In this document: positions 19,379 through 27,898 of the stretch, piece after piece
Position numbering within the stretch: position 1 is the first letter of the stretch
How the letters are laid out: each line of letters starts with the position of its first letter
NCBI RefSeq assembly: GCF_016907535.1
Contig: NZ_JAFBCF010000001.1
Span: 1,054,001-1,118,000, forward strand
DNA from: Microlunatus panaciterrae
GTDB taxonomy: Bacteria > Actinomycetota > Actinomycetes > Propionibacteriales > Propionibacteriaceae
DNA: 64,000 nucleotides
Reading direction: 5' to 3'
Translations under genes and position numbers: made by a program
The notes under the pieces: generated by a model
Database searches by the model: none
What the model was told of the DNA's origin: nothing
What the model saw: the letters and a program-made list of their open reading frames with translations, nothing else

Positions 19379-20550
19379 CGCGAGACTCCTGCGGCGGCCA
19401 GCACCAGCCCGAGCCTATGCGCCGCCAGCTCGGGGTCGGGCAGCAGCCGGGCCTCGTTGGCCAGCTCGAAGATGCGGGCCAGGTGCACGACCGAGCGGGC
19501 CGACTGCAGGCCACCGATCATGGTGAACCCGGGCTGCAGACCGGACAGCCAGGAGACGAAGGCGATACCCGTCTTGTAGTAGAAGGTCGGCCTGGCGAAG
19601 ATGTGCCGGGACAGCGCGACGGTCGGGTTGATCTCGGCGTCGTAGCGGTCGAGGTCACCGTCATCGAGCGCCGAGAGGGCCGCCGACGCCGCCGGGGCGA
19701 TCGCCGCGAACGCCCCGAGCAGCGCATCGGAGTGCACCGAGCCGTCACCGCGGATGAGCTCCGGGTAGTTGAAGTCGTCTCCGGTGTAGAGCCGGACACC
19801 GGCCGGCAGCGCCGCCCGCAGGCCCTTCTCGTGGTCGGCGGACAGCAGCGAGACCTTCACCCCGTCGATCTTGTCGGCGTGCTGCCGGACCAGCCCGAGG
19901 AAGGTCGCGGTGGCGGTGTCCACGTCAGCCGACCCCCAGTACCCGCTCAGCTGGGGATCGAAAGCCTCCCCCAGCCAGTGCAGGATGACCGGTTCGCGGA
20001 CCTGTCCGAGGACCGTGTCGTAGACGCTCAGGTAGTCCTCGGCGCTGCGAGCCACCGCGGCCAGGTGTCGCGACGCCATCACGATCACCTGTGATCCGGC
20101 GCCTTCGACGAACTCGACCTGCTCCAGGTAGGCCTCGGCCACCTCGGCGACGGTGCTCAGCACCAGCCGGTGATCGGTGCCCGCTCCGGAGGCGATCCGG
20201 GCCCCGAACTCGCGCGCCTGCGCCGCGCTGCGGGTGATCAGCTCCTGGACAGCGGGCCAGTCGATGCCCATATTGCGCTGGGCGGTGTCCATCGCCTCGG
20301 CAACGCCCAGACCGTAGCGGAACAGGTGGCGGCGGAAGGCCAGCGTGGTCTCCCAGTCCACCGCCGCTGGCGCACCCGGCACGTTCTCCCCCAGCGGGTC
20401 GGCGACGACATGGGCCGCGGCGAAGGCCACCCTGGAGGTGTAGGGCTGGGGGTGGTCCTGCCAGGCACGCGGTGCGCAGAGCTCGACGGTGCGCCAGCTG
20501 CCGTCGGCGGCCGGGAGGTCGCAGGTGCCGGTGCTGATGCCTGCCGTCAC
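19375..20550 (-). CDS. DUF993 family, dihydrodipicolinate-synthase-like
   Basis: 391 residues, a family related to class I aldolases of the DapA superfamily but without an assigned reaction. Conserved stretches include LHWLGEAFDPQLSGYWGS and DGVKVSLLSADHEKGLRAAL, where Lys in DGVKVS is the likely Schiff-base lysine. GTG start overlapping the oxidoreductase stop (GTGA). Placed between a dehydrogenase and an isomerase, a retro-aldol or dehydratase step on an oxidised sugar acid is plausible. Confidence 0.85.
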   Translation of the reverse strand: MTAGISTGTCDLPAADGSWRTVELCAPRAWQDHPQPYTSRVAFAAAHVVADPLGENVPGAPAAVDWETTLAFRRHLFRYGLGVAEAMDTAQRNMGIDWPAVQELITRSAAQAREFGARIASGAGTDHRLVLSTVAEVAEAYLEQVEFVEGAGSQVIVMASRHLAAVARSAEDYLSVYDTVLGQVREPVILHWLGEAFDPQLSGYWGSADVDTATATFLGLVRQHADKIDGVKVSLLSADHEKGLRAALPAGVRLYTGDDFNYPELIRGDGSVHSDALLGAFAAIAPAASAALSALDDGDLDRYDAEINPTVALSRHIFARPTFYYKTGIAFVSWLSGLQPGFTMIGGLQSARSVVHLARIFELANEARLLPDPELAAHRLGLVLAAAGVSR

Positions 20551-21698
20551 GCGTCCAGCCTCTCGATGGCGACCCGGCGACCCTCATTGGAGGACTGCAG
20601 GCCCGCATCCACCAGTTGCAGTCCCCGGACTCCGGCAGCCAGGTCGTACGGGTGCCGGGCGCCGGCGTCGACGTCGGCCAGGTACTGCTCCCACTGCGCT
20701 CGGAAACCGTTCTCGAACTCGGTGTTGTCGGGGATCTGTTCCCACTGGGCCCGGAAGTCCTCGGTGGTCGGCACGTCCGGGTTCCAAACCGGCTTGGGGG
20801 TGCGGACCCTGTGCTGGATGCGGCAGCCGAAGAGGCCCGCCACGGCGGAGCCCTCGGTACCGTCCACCTGGAACTCCACCAGCTCACCACGGTCGACCCG
20901 CACCGCCCAGGACGAGTTGATCTGGGCGATGATGTTGTTTTCGAGCTCGAAGATCCCGTAGGCGGCGTCGTCCGCGGTCGCGGCGTACTTGCGGCCCTGC
21001 TCGTCCCAGCGCTCGGGGATGTGGGTGACAGCCTTCGCGGTGACGGCCTCGACCCGGCCGAAAAGGTTCTCCAGGACATAGTTCCAGTGGCAGAACATGT
21101 CCAGCAGGATGCCGCCACCGTCCTCGGCGCGGTAGTTCCAGCTGGGTCGCTGGGCCGGCTGCAGGTCGCCCTCGAAGACCCAGTAGCCGAACTCACCACG
21201 CACGGACAGGATCCGACCGAAGAAGCCGGCGTCGATCAGCCGCTTCAGCTTGAGCAGGCCGGGCAGGAAGAGCTTGTCGTGCACGACCCCACTGATGATG
21301 CCGGCCGCGGCGGCCGCGTCGGCCAGCTCGCGGCCCTCGGCAACGGACTCGGCGATCGGCTTCTCCGTGTAAATGTGCTTGCCAGCAGCGATCGCCTTGA
21401 GGATCGCCTTCTTGCGCTCGGTGGTGACCTGGGCATCGAAATACACGGCCGCCGTCTCGTCGGCCAGGGCCTCGTCCAGGTCAGTCGTGTACTCGGCGAT
21501 CTGGTGTTCCTTCGCCAGCCGGGCCAGTTTCTCCTCGCTCCGACCGACCAGAATCGGCTCCACCTGCAGCCGGCTTCCGTCGCGCAGGACGACGCCGCCC
21601 TCATCGCGAATCGCGAGAATGGAACGGACCAGATGCTGGCGATAACCCATCCGGCCGGTGACACCGTTCATGATGATTCTGATGGTTCGAACTGGCAT
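20547..21698 (-). CDS. Gfo/Idh/MocA family oxidoreductase
   Basis: 383 residues, NAD(P)-dependent sugar or cyclitol dehydrogenase family. N-terminal Rossmann motif NGVTGRMGYRQH, then EKPIAES, the conserved catalytic-lysine motif (EKP). First gene of the minus-strand operon. The ATG at 21698 has GGAAGAAG 6 bases upstream. A LacI-type palindrome lies 59 bases upstream (21757-21770). Substrate unknown. Confidence 0.88.
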   Translation of the reverse strand: MPVRTIRIIMNGVTGRMGYRQHLVRSILAIRDEGGVVLRDGSRLQVEPILVGRSEEKLARLAKEHQIAEYTTDLDEALADETAAVYFDAQVTTERKKAILKAIAAGKHIYTEKPIAESVAEGRELADAAAAAGIISGVVHDKLFLPGLLKLKRLIDAGFFGRILSVRGEFGYWVFEGDLQPAQRPSWNYRAEDGGGILLDMFCHWNYVLENLFGRVEAVTAKAVTHIPERWDEQGRKYAATADDAAYGIFELENNIIAQINSSWAVRVDRGELVEFQVDGTEGSAVAGLFGCRIQHRVRTPKPVWNPDVPTTEDFRAQWEQIPDNTEFENGFRAQWEQYLADVDAGARHPYDLAAGVRGLQLVDAGLQSSNEGRRVAIERLDA

Positions 21699-21756
21699 GG
21701 ATCTTCTTCCTGTGAGTCGCGCGGGCCGGCTGGTCGGCGTGTCGAGGTCCTGGATC

Positions 21757-21770
21757 GGAAAGCGCTTGCC
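21757..21770. promoter_or_regulatory. LacI-type operator upstream of minus-strand sugar operon
   Basis: GGAAAGCGCTTGCC, a palindrome centred on GCGC with one mismatch per arm, typical of catabolite or sugar repressors of the LacI family. A possible -10 (TATGGG) lies next to it. Confidence 0.55.
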
Positions 21771-21897
21771 CATACTCTAGAGCCACTGAGGTGTCGTTGG
21801 CAAGATGCATCGGCCCCCGACGGGCACCAAAAGTGTCCGAACGGCGTGGAGGGCGGGCCAGGTGGTCCTCGTCGAACGCTCCCCTGGCCGGTTGGTC

Positions 21898-22185
21898 GAA
21901 AAGTCGTCAGAACGCGAGTTTTCGGAGGTGTCCTGGCGGGATCTGGGTCGAGAAGTCGTCAGAACGCGACTTTTCGCGGGGCTCGGGCCGGATCTGGGTC
22001 GAGAAGTCGCGTTCTGATGACTTTTCGCGAGGATCCGGCCAGCTCCGCTTCGAGAACTCGCGTTCTGATGACTTCTGGCGGGGATCGGGCCGGATCCTCT
22101 TCGAGAACCCGCGTTCTGATGACTTTTCGCCGGGGATCGGGCCAGCTCCGCGTACGAGAACTCGCGTACTGATGACTTTCGCGGC
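21898..22185. repeat. 51-bp hairpin repeat array B (6 units, orientation switch)
   Basis: Units start at 21898, 21950, 22001, 22052, 22103 and 22156. The first two read GAAAAGTCGTCAGAACGCGA-type, the last four the reverse complement (TCGCGTTCTGA). Each can fold GAGAAGTCG against CGACTTTTC around 8 bases. The array separates the two divergent sugar operons; the whole gene-free gap is 21699-22311. Confidence 0.88.
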
Positions 22186-22235
22186 GCTCGATTCCCCCGG
22201 ACTGCGTCCAGGAACCCTCCCCCGGCGGCAACTTG

Positions 22236-22251
22236 TGGCAATCGGTTGCCA
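22236..22251. promoter_or_regulatory. LacI-type operator upstream of plus-strand sugar operon
   Basis: TGGCAATC-GGTTGCCA, a 16-bp palindrome with one mismatch, 61 bases before the first gene. Its form (TGGCAA...TTGCCA) is common for sugar LacI repressors in actinobacteria. Confidence 0.6.
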
Positions 22252-22311
22252 GCGTGTCCGGCGGGCTGGCTGAATGGACCGCAGCCGCCCGACCCCCCCC
22301 GAGGAGCATCC

Positions 22312-23139
22312 ATGTGGACCCTGTCAGGTTTCTCTGACGAGATCTCCCCCGACTTCGAGGAGCAGTGCTCAGTCGTCGAGAAGCTGGGTCTGAGGTACCT
22401 CGAGTTCCGTAGCGCCTGGGACACCAACATCCTCGATCTCTCCGAGCGGCAACTGCGACAGGCGCGCGAGATCCTGGCCAGTCATGACCTGAGCGTCTCC
22501 AGCATCGGGTCCCCGATCGGCAAGATCTTCATCGACGAAGAGTTCGACGCCCATCTCGAGCGAGCTCGGCACGCCGCCGAGGTGGCCCGGTTCTTTGACG
22601 CGCCGTACATCCGGATCTTCTCGTTCTTCCTCCGCCCCGGCACCGACCCGGACTCGGTTCGGGACGAGGTGATGAGGCGGATGTCAGCGCTGGCCGCGGT
22701 GGCTGCGGAGTACGACGTGGTCATGCTGCATGAGAACGAGAAGGAGATCTATGGCGACATCCCGAGCCGCTGCCTCGACATCATCGAGTCGGTCGGATCG
22801 CCTCATCTGCGGGTTGCCTGGGACGCGGCGAACTTCGTCCAGGTCGGCGTCCGCCCGTTCACCGAGGCCTACCGGCTGCTCCGACCGCACCTGGAGTACG
22901 TCCAGATCAAGGATGCGCTGCTGGAAAGCGGCGAGGTGGTCCCGGCTGGACGAGGGGACGGTGAGGTGGTGGAGACGATCCGGGCGCTCCGCGAGGACGG
23001 CTTCGACGGGTTCTTCTCCCTCGAGCCGCACCTCAGCAACGTCCACAGCCTGGGCGGCTTCTCCGGGCCGGAGCTGTTCACCGAGGCCTGGCAGGCCTTC
23101 ACCGACATCCTCAGCAGGGAGAAGATCGACTTCGTATGA
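22312..23139 (+). CDS. Sugar phosphate isomerase/epimerase (TIM barrel)
   Basis: 275 residues, AP_endonuc_2-type TIM barrel. Metal-ligand acids lie in LHENEKEIYGD, RVAWDAANF and FFSLEPHL. The N-terminus WTLSGFSDEISPDFEEQ is characteristic of a subgroup near inositol or 3-keto-sugar enzymes. GAGGAG at 22301-22306 sets the start. First of three co-directional genes; ATGA overlap with the next. Confidence 0.87.
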   Translation: MWTLSGFSDEISPDFEEQCSVVEKLGLRYLEFRSAWDTNILDLSERQLRQAREILASHDLSVSSIGSPIGKIFIDEEFDAHLERARHAAEVARFFDAPYIRIFSFFLRPGTDPDSVRDEVMRRMSALAAVAAEYDVVMLHENEKEIYGDIPSRCLDIIESVGSPHLRVAWDAANFVQVGVRPFTEAYRLLRPHLEYVQIKDALLESGEVVPAGRGDGEVVETIRALREDGFDGFFSLEPHLSNVHSLGGFSGPELFTEAWQAFTDILSREKIDFV

Positions 23140-24086
23140 GCACAGAACATCTGAACGCCGAGCACTCGAGCGTTGCGGCAGGCACCTCAACGACGGTGCC
23201 GCCTCGTCGGCCACGGGTGGCGGCCAACCCCATTCCGTACTGGATTCGCGATGGGAAGGTGGACAAGTCGAAAGAGGTGTTCGAGCAGGCCTTCGCCGAC
23301 TTCGCCGAGATCGGCTTCACGGCGGTCAAGGCCGACGTACCGGCCGGCATGCCCGTCTCCGAATATCGTGACTGGATCAGCAGCTTCGGGCTGGCGCCGT
23401 CGCTGAGCCTGTTCAGCTCGCCTTTCGACGAGACGATCGACATCAAGGATGAGATCGAGCGCGCCAAGGCCTTCGCCGCCGACCAGGTGGCGCTCGGACT
23501 GGACCGGACGATGATCTCGTCGATGGCGGTGCCGGCTCGGATGCAGCAGCCGGCGGTGGGGGCGGACTTCGATGAGGACCGGCTCAAGCTGGCGATCGAG
23601 AACGTCGGCCTCGTCTGTCAGGTGCTGCAGGCCGAGGGCCTGCGCCCGCTGCACCACTCCCACATCGGTGGGGTGTTCGAGACCGAGGACGAGGTCGTGC
23701 GGCTGCTGGACACCCTGGGCAAAGACGTCATCGGCTTCGGGCCGGACACCGGGCACCTCCGCTGGGCCGGCGCCGATCCGGCCGCCTTGATCCGTCGCTA
23801 CGCCGACCGGATCGGTGGTATCCACATCAAGGATGTCTTCGCTGACTACCTGGATCCGGCGTCACGGGTCGGGATGGGCTACCGCGAGGTCACCGCCACC
23901 AAGAGGCTGTGGGCCGAGCCCGGCCTCGGTGTGGTTGACTTCGACGCTGTAGTGGCCGCCATGCCCGAGGACTACGACGGCGACTTCATGATCGAGATCG
24001 ACGAGCCGAGTGTCGACTCGCGCTACGACTCGCACCAGACCTCGTACGCCTGGGCCAAGCAGGCACTGGCTTTCGCCCAGATCTGA
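23136..24086 (+). CDS. Sugar phosphate isomerase/epimerase (IolE-like)
   Basis: 316 residues, TIM barrel. HHSHIGGVFETEDEV and GFGPDTGHLRWAG resemble the metal-site strands of IolE (2-keto-myo-inositol dehydratase) and related enzymes, followed by IHIKDVF and MIEIDEPS. Overlaps the previous gene by 4 bases and precedes an oxidoreductase by 15, so the three enzymes should work on one substrate. Annotation as IolE itself is not secure. Confidence 0.85.
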   Translation: MSTEHLNAEHSSVAAGTSTTVPPRRPRVAANPIPYWIRDGKVDKSKEVFEQAFADFAEIGFTAVKADVPAGMPVSEYRDWISSFGLAPSLSLFSSPFDETIDIKDEIERAKAFAADQVALGLDRTMISSMAVPARMQQPAVGADFDEDRLKLAIENVGLVCQVLQAEGLRPLHHSHIGGVFETEDEVVRLLDTLGKDVIGFGPDTGHLRWAGADPAALIRRYADRIGGIHIKDVFADYLDPASRVGMGYREVTATKRLWAEPGLGVVDFDAVVAAMPEDYDGDFMIEIDEPSVDSRYDSHQTSYAWAKQALAFAQI

Positions 24087-24101
24087 CCAAGGAGAGCACT
24101 G

Positions 24102-25103
24102 ATGCCGACAGCGGCAGTCGTTGGTTGTGGAGACGTGTCGAGCGTCCACTTCGAAGCCATCGCGAAAAACCCCGCAATCGACCTGGTGGCGGTGGTCGAC
24201 ACCGATCCCGAGCGTCGCGCGGCCTCCTCGGCGGCCTACGGGGTCCCCGGCTTCGGTGATCACCGGGAGATGATCACTGCGATCTCCCCCGATGCCGTAC
24301 ACATCTGCACACCCCATCACCAGCACGTCCCGGTCGCGGTCGACTGCCTCGAGGCGGGGGTGAACGTGATCATGGAGAAGCCGCTGGCGCACACCATGGC
24401 CGAGGGTGACCGGTTGATCGCGGTGGCTGAGCAGACCTCGGCCAAGATCGCCGTCTGCTTCCAGAACCGTTACAACGCGGCGGTTCAGGCGCTCCGCGAA
24501 CGACTCGACTCGGGTGACGTCGGCCAGGTGATCGGCGCCTCGGCCACGGTCATCTGGCACCGTACGGCCGACTACTACCGCAGCCGGGACTGGCGCGGCC
24601 GGTGGGAGACGAGCGGCGGCGGCCTGCTGATCAACCAGGCGATCCACACCCTCGACCTGCTGCAGTGGCTGGTGGGCGATGTCACCGAGGTCCGCGGTCA
24701 CGCTGCCACGCACGCGTTGGCCGAGGTGATCGAGGTCGAGGACACCGCGGAGATCGTGCTGAAGCATGTCAACGGCGTCCAGAGCGTTTTCTATGCCACG
24801 CTCGCGAACGCGGTGAACTCGCCGATCACGGTGGACATCGCCACCGAGAAGGCCACCCTCAGCCTGCGGGGCGACCTGACGATCACCCACCTGAACGGCG
24901 ACGTCGAGGTGGTGTCCGAGCGGCTGGCTGAGTCGGGCGGTCGCGCCTACTGGGGCGTCTCGCATGAACTGCTGATCAACGACTTCTATGAACAGCTGGA
25001 CGATCCGAACCCGTTCTGGATCAGCCCGCGCGAGGCCGGCAAGTCGTTGCGGATCCTCAAGGACGTCTACGACCAGTCCTACCCGAACTTCGGCTTTCGC
25101 TAA
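24102..25103 (+). CDS. Gfo/Idh/MocA family oxidoreductase
   Basis: 333 residues. Rossmann motif VVGCGDVSSVHFEAI (6-20), catalytic EKPLAHT, and GGGLLINQAIHTLDLLQWL, the conserved H-x3-D region of this family. A typical NAD-dependent dehydrogenase for sugars or inositol. AAGGAGAG precedes the ATG. Last gene of the plus-strand operon; a second paralogue lies in the opposite operon. Confidence 0.9.
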   Translation: MPTAAVVGCGDVSSVHFEAIAKNPAIDLVAVVDTDPERRAASSAAYGVPGFGDHREMITAISPDAVHICTPHHQHVPVAVDCLEAGVNVIMEKPLAHTMAEGDRLIAVAEQTSAKIAVCFQNRYNAAVQALRERLDSGDVGQVIGASATVIWHRTADYYRSRDWRGRWETSGGGLLINQAIHTLDLLQWLVGDVTEVRGHAATHALAEVIEVEDTAEIVLKHVNGVQSVFYATLANAVNSPITVDIATEKATLSLRGDLTITHLNGDVEVVSERLAESGGRAYWGVSHELLINDFYEQLDDPNPFWISPREAGKSLRILKDVYDQSYPNFGFR

Positions 25104-25183
25104 GGAGTACGCGTCGTCAGTGCCTGTTCAGCTGACGGGGACGGCAAGCCGCAGCAGCTGTGCTGAGCGTCCGGCGACCAAGG

Positions 25184-26107
25184 TCAGGTAATCGTGCCGT
25201 CAGCCAGCACGGCGTGCACACCCCAGGTCTGGTTGGCGATCTGCGTGATGCGCAGATCGACGCAGGTGCTGGCCAGGGCGAGAGCCGTCGCCTTGTCGAG
25301 CTCGAACAACCGTTGCATCCAGCCGACCATCGCGTCGAGCGCCTCCCCCATCGCCACATTCAGATCGGCGTCGAAGCCGAACGTGATCCGGCCGCTCGGC
25401 GTCTCGGCGTGAATCGACGGCAGCACGCGGTCGGAGACCAGGTCAACAACGATCTCGCTGGTCATCGGACACTCGATGGCGGTGCCACCGACCTCGCCGT
25501 CGCCTTGAGCGGCATGACCATCACCGAGATAGAGCAGTGCGTCCTCGACATTGACCGGCAGGAAGAGGGTGGCCCCGGCCACCAGCTCCCGACAGTCGAT
25601 GTTGCCGCCGGCATCGGCCCGAGGCGGAATGGTCGAATGTTCGCCCGGTGTCAGCGGAGCCACCCCCACGACGCCCAGGAAGGGGGCCAGTGCGCGGGTA
25701 AAGCCGCGGTCCGTCGTGCCGATCCCGGTCTGCGCGTCGAGCTCCCAGAGCAGCCAAGCCGGTGACGCGTCGGTCAGGCCGAGCCGCCGGGTCACCGGCG
25801 TGTCAGCCGCGGCGGCCGAAGTCCATCCCCACGAGCCGGGACTCAGATCCACCATCTCGAGCGACAGCATGTCGCCGGGGCGAGCCCCGCGCACCGCAAT
25901 AGGGCCGGTCAGGCAGTGCCCGCGCTTGTCCGCGAACATCTTGGGCTGGTCCTCCCCGGGGTAGGTCTGCCGATGCAGGTGGCCGGAGGCGTCCAGCGAC
26001 TCCACGATCAGCCGGTCACCGGGCTCGACGGTCAGCACCGGTCCATGATCACGAGAGAAGACGTCAACGGTCGTGTCTGCGGTGGCGGGCAGCCGGTGGG
26101 TGGCCAT
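25184..26107 (-). CDS. Acetamidase/formamidase family protein
   Basis: 307 residues of the FmdA/AmdA family, which hydrolyses short amides to ammonia and acid. Conserved DMLSLEMVDLSPG, GGNIDCRELVAGATLFLPV, GDGHAAQGDGEVGGTAIE and the histidines therein match the family metal site. AAGGAG lies 11 bases before the ATG at 26107, a little far. Convergent with the sugar operon and followed by peptidase E upstream. Could serve nitrogen supply. Confidence 0.88.
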   Translation of the reverse strand: MATHRLPATADTTVDVFSRDHGPVLTVEPGDRLIVESLDASGHLHRQTYPGEDQPKMFADKRGHCLTGPIAVRGARPGDMLSLEMVDLSPGSWGWTSAAAADTPVTRRLGLTDASPAWLLWELDAQTGIGTTDRGFTRALAPFLGVVGVAPLTPGEHSTIPPRADAGGNIDCRELVAGATLFLPVNVEDALLYLGDGHAAQGDGEVGGTAIECPMTSEIVVDLVSDRVLPSIHAETPSGRITFGFDADLNVAMGEALDAMVGWMQRLFELDKATALALASTCVDLRITQIANQTWGVHAVLADGTIT

Positions 26108-26184
26108 CAGCGCGTCATCTCCTTCGGTTGGTGATCTTCGTGGCAGGCGCAAATCGGTCGGCAAGACCCGGGGCGCCGCCCTGG

Positions 26185-26853
26185 TCAGAGCGACAACCTG
26201 TCGCCGGGCTGGCAGGACTGCGCCTGTAAGCCGTCGAGAATCCACACTTCCTCGCGGCCGACGACGCGGACGTCCTTGTCGGTCACCACAATGCCAGACC
26301 GTTCCGGCACACCCAGGACGCGACCGCCATGGCTGCGGCACCATGCCTGGGCTGCGGTTTCATGCTGCGGCCCATAATGCGGGAGCAGCGCTGGGCCCGG
26401 AAGCAGGCCGAGGCCGTCCAGCCTGGTGAGGCCGACGTCGTTGGTGTCATGCATCTCGGCTATGGCGATCGAGTCGCAGGCGAGAATCGCTCCGGCGCTG
26501 CCACCGTAGTAGCTGCCACCGTCCTCGACGAAGCGTCGGACCGCTTCGACGAAGTCGTGGCGGTCCAGGTGGTCGAGCAGACCGAAGGTGTTCCCGCCGC
26601 CGACGAAGAGCAGGTCGAACGTGGTGAGCTCGTCCACGCTGTGGCTCTCGAGACTGGGCCAGGTCACCAGATCGGCACCCGACGACCGGCGGGCGAGCTG
26701 GTCACGCAGCCACGCCTCGGCGCCTTCCAGCATCCGCCCGCTGAGCGCGAACGGCCAGTACAGGATGCGCGGGTCTCGCCGCAGCATCTCGTTCCAGACC
26801 AGGGCTTCGTCGTCAGGAGACCCGCCGCCGGTGAGATAGAGGGTGCCAGGCAC
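26185..26853 (-). CDS. Peptidase E-like (family S51) serine peptidase
   Basis: 222 residues. The nucleophile is the serine of GGSAGAI, preceded by FVGGGNTFGLLDHL, the glycine-rich motif of peptidase E and cyanophycinase. Family members cleave Asp-X dipeptides. The start is taken as the GTG at 26853 with GAGG 8 bases upstream; a longer frame would run into the tRNA gene and is rejected. Whether Asp-dipeptides are the substrate is not certain. Confidence 0.85.
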   Translation of the reverse strand: MPGTLYLTGGGSPDDEALVWNEMLRRDPRILYWPFALSGRMLEGAEAWLRDQLARRSSGADLVTWPSLESHSVDELTTFDLLFVGGGNTFGLLDHLDRHDFVEAVRRFVEDGGSYYGGSAGAILACDSIAIAEMHDTNDVGLTRLDGLGLLPGPALLPHYGPQHETAAQAWCRSHGGRVLGVPERSGIVVTDKDVRVVGREEVWILDGLQAQSCQPGDRLSL

Positions 26854-26887
26854 CGGGTTATCCTCGCATCCGCCGATCACCCGAGGT

Positions 26888-26959
26888 GCCCCCGATGGGA
26901 TTCGAACCCACACTGGGACGGGTTTAAGCCGTCTGCCTCTGCCATTGGGCTACGGGGGC
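26888..26959 (-). tRNA. tRNA with UAA anticodon and short variable loop
   Basis: A 72-base cloverleaf: 7-bp acceptor (GCCCCCG/CGGGGGC), 3-bp D stem, 5-bp anticodon stem (GACGG/CCGTC), loop CTTAAAC giving anticodon UAA (26924-26926), 5-base variable loop, and T arm with TTCGAAT. UAA decodes UUA (Leu), but bacterial tRNA-Leu normally has a long variable arm, which is absent. The next base is A (discriminator); CCA is not encoded. Either an odd Leu isoacceptor or a tRNA of another identity. Confidence 0.75.
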
Positions 26960-27064
26960 CAGCGACGATCCTAGCCGCAGGGATTCGGCTCGCCCGGTGG
27001 CAACGCCAGCATCGATGCGGCAGGGCAGACGGTTCAATCCACGTACCGCAGTGCCGGCGGAACG

Positions 27065-27898
27065 TCAGCGAACCAGGACCTGCAGTTCACCGATCGGGAT
27101 CTCGCGGGTCTGGCTCATGGCGAACGGAATCGTGCCGGACTGGGTGCCCGCCCGCCAGTCGATCGCCCACCGCGTGGTCGCGGTGATCGTGTAGTGGCCC
27201 ATTTTGGTGTAGGTGTGACCACAGTCCGGGGACGGTGTCGCGGGTGGCAGTGCACCCCGGACATAGGGGGTACCGACACCACAGGTGAAGCGGTGGCCGT
27301 CGCCCATGTCCCAGGTGATCCCGGTCAGATGCGCGGTGAGTGCCACGGTGATGCCGGCCACCGAGGCGGTGCTCGACTTGGTTGCGGTGTCCCCGCCCTC
27401 GGCCCACAGCCAGATGGGGAAACCGACCGGGATCATCTCGTACGAGTTCAGGCTAGGGTCCGGACCCAGGCCGACGCCGACCGGATGCATCTTCAGGCGT
27501 GCAGCGGCGATCTGGGCCGCCTGAGCAGGGCTCAACGTCGGAGGGGCGTTGGCGGGCGGCTTGCCGTCATAGGCCTGGAAGTCGATGTCTCCGCCGACGT
27601 AGGTCCAGTATTTGCCGTTCTCGTCGCGCCACAGGCAGTTCGGAGTCTTCAGGTCCTGTTGTGGGGAGCACGGCAGCGGTGGGGGCTGATAGGAGCCGAC
27701 CGCTTCGCCTTGCTCCGAATCCCCGCCTCGTTCGGTGCCCTCATGGCCGCCCTTCATGATTGGGCACACCACCACTCCATCGGTCGGCCGAACATATCCG
27801 CCTGGGCATATTGCCAAGGCAATCTGAGGTCGCAGCAACGTGCACTCGCAAAGACAAAGTACGAGCCCAAGCAGCACCGTAGCCAACGTCTTCAGCAT
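27065..27898 (-). CDS. Secreted PKD-domain-like protein
   Basis: 277 residues. A signal peptide (about 1-28, MLKTLATVLLGLVLCLCECT) is followed by a Pro/Cys-rich stretch and, from about 170, a beta-rich region with WDMGDGHRF ... CGHTYTKMGHYTITATT, the pattern of a PKD domain. The start ATG (27898) overlaps the stop of the upstream lipoprotein gene (AATGCTGA), so the two are translationally coupled and probably work together at the cell surface. No enzyme activity is suggested. Confidence 0.75.
   Translation of the reverse strand: MLKTLATVLLGLVLCLCECTLLRPQIALAICPGGYVRPTDGVVVCPIMKGGHEGTERGGDSEQGEAVGSYQPPPLPCSPQQDLKTPNCLWRDENGKYWTYVGGDIDFQAYDGKPPANAPPTLSPAQAAQIAAARLKMHPVGVGLGPDPSLNSYEMIPVGFPIWLWAEGGDTATKSSTASVAGITVALTAHLTGITWDMGDGHRFTCGVGTPYVRGALPPATPSPDCGHTYTKMGHYTITATTRWAIDWRAGTQSGTIPFAMSQTREIPIGELQVLVR

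Noticed and set aside
21898-22185. CRISPR-like look of the 51-bp arrays (short repeat plus ~25-bp gap)
   Set aside because: The gaps are related to one another in sequence, the direction of units switches, and no cas genes are in the window.
26854-26913. Extension of peptidase E into the tRNA gene
   Set aside because: The extra residues come from the tRNA 3' end; GTG at 26853 with GAGG is a better start.
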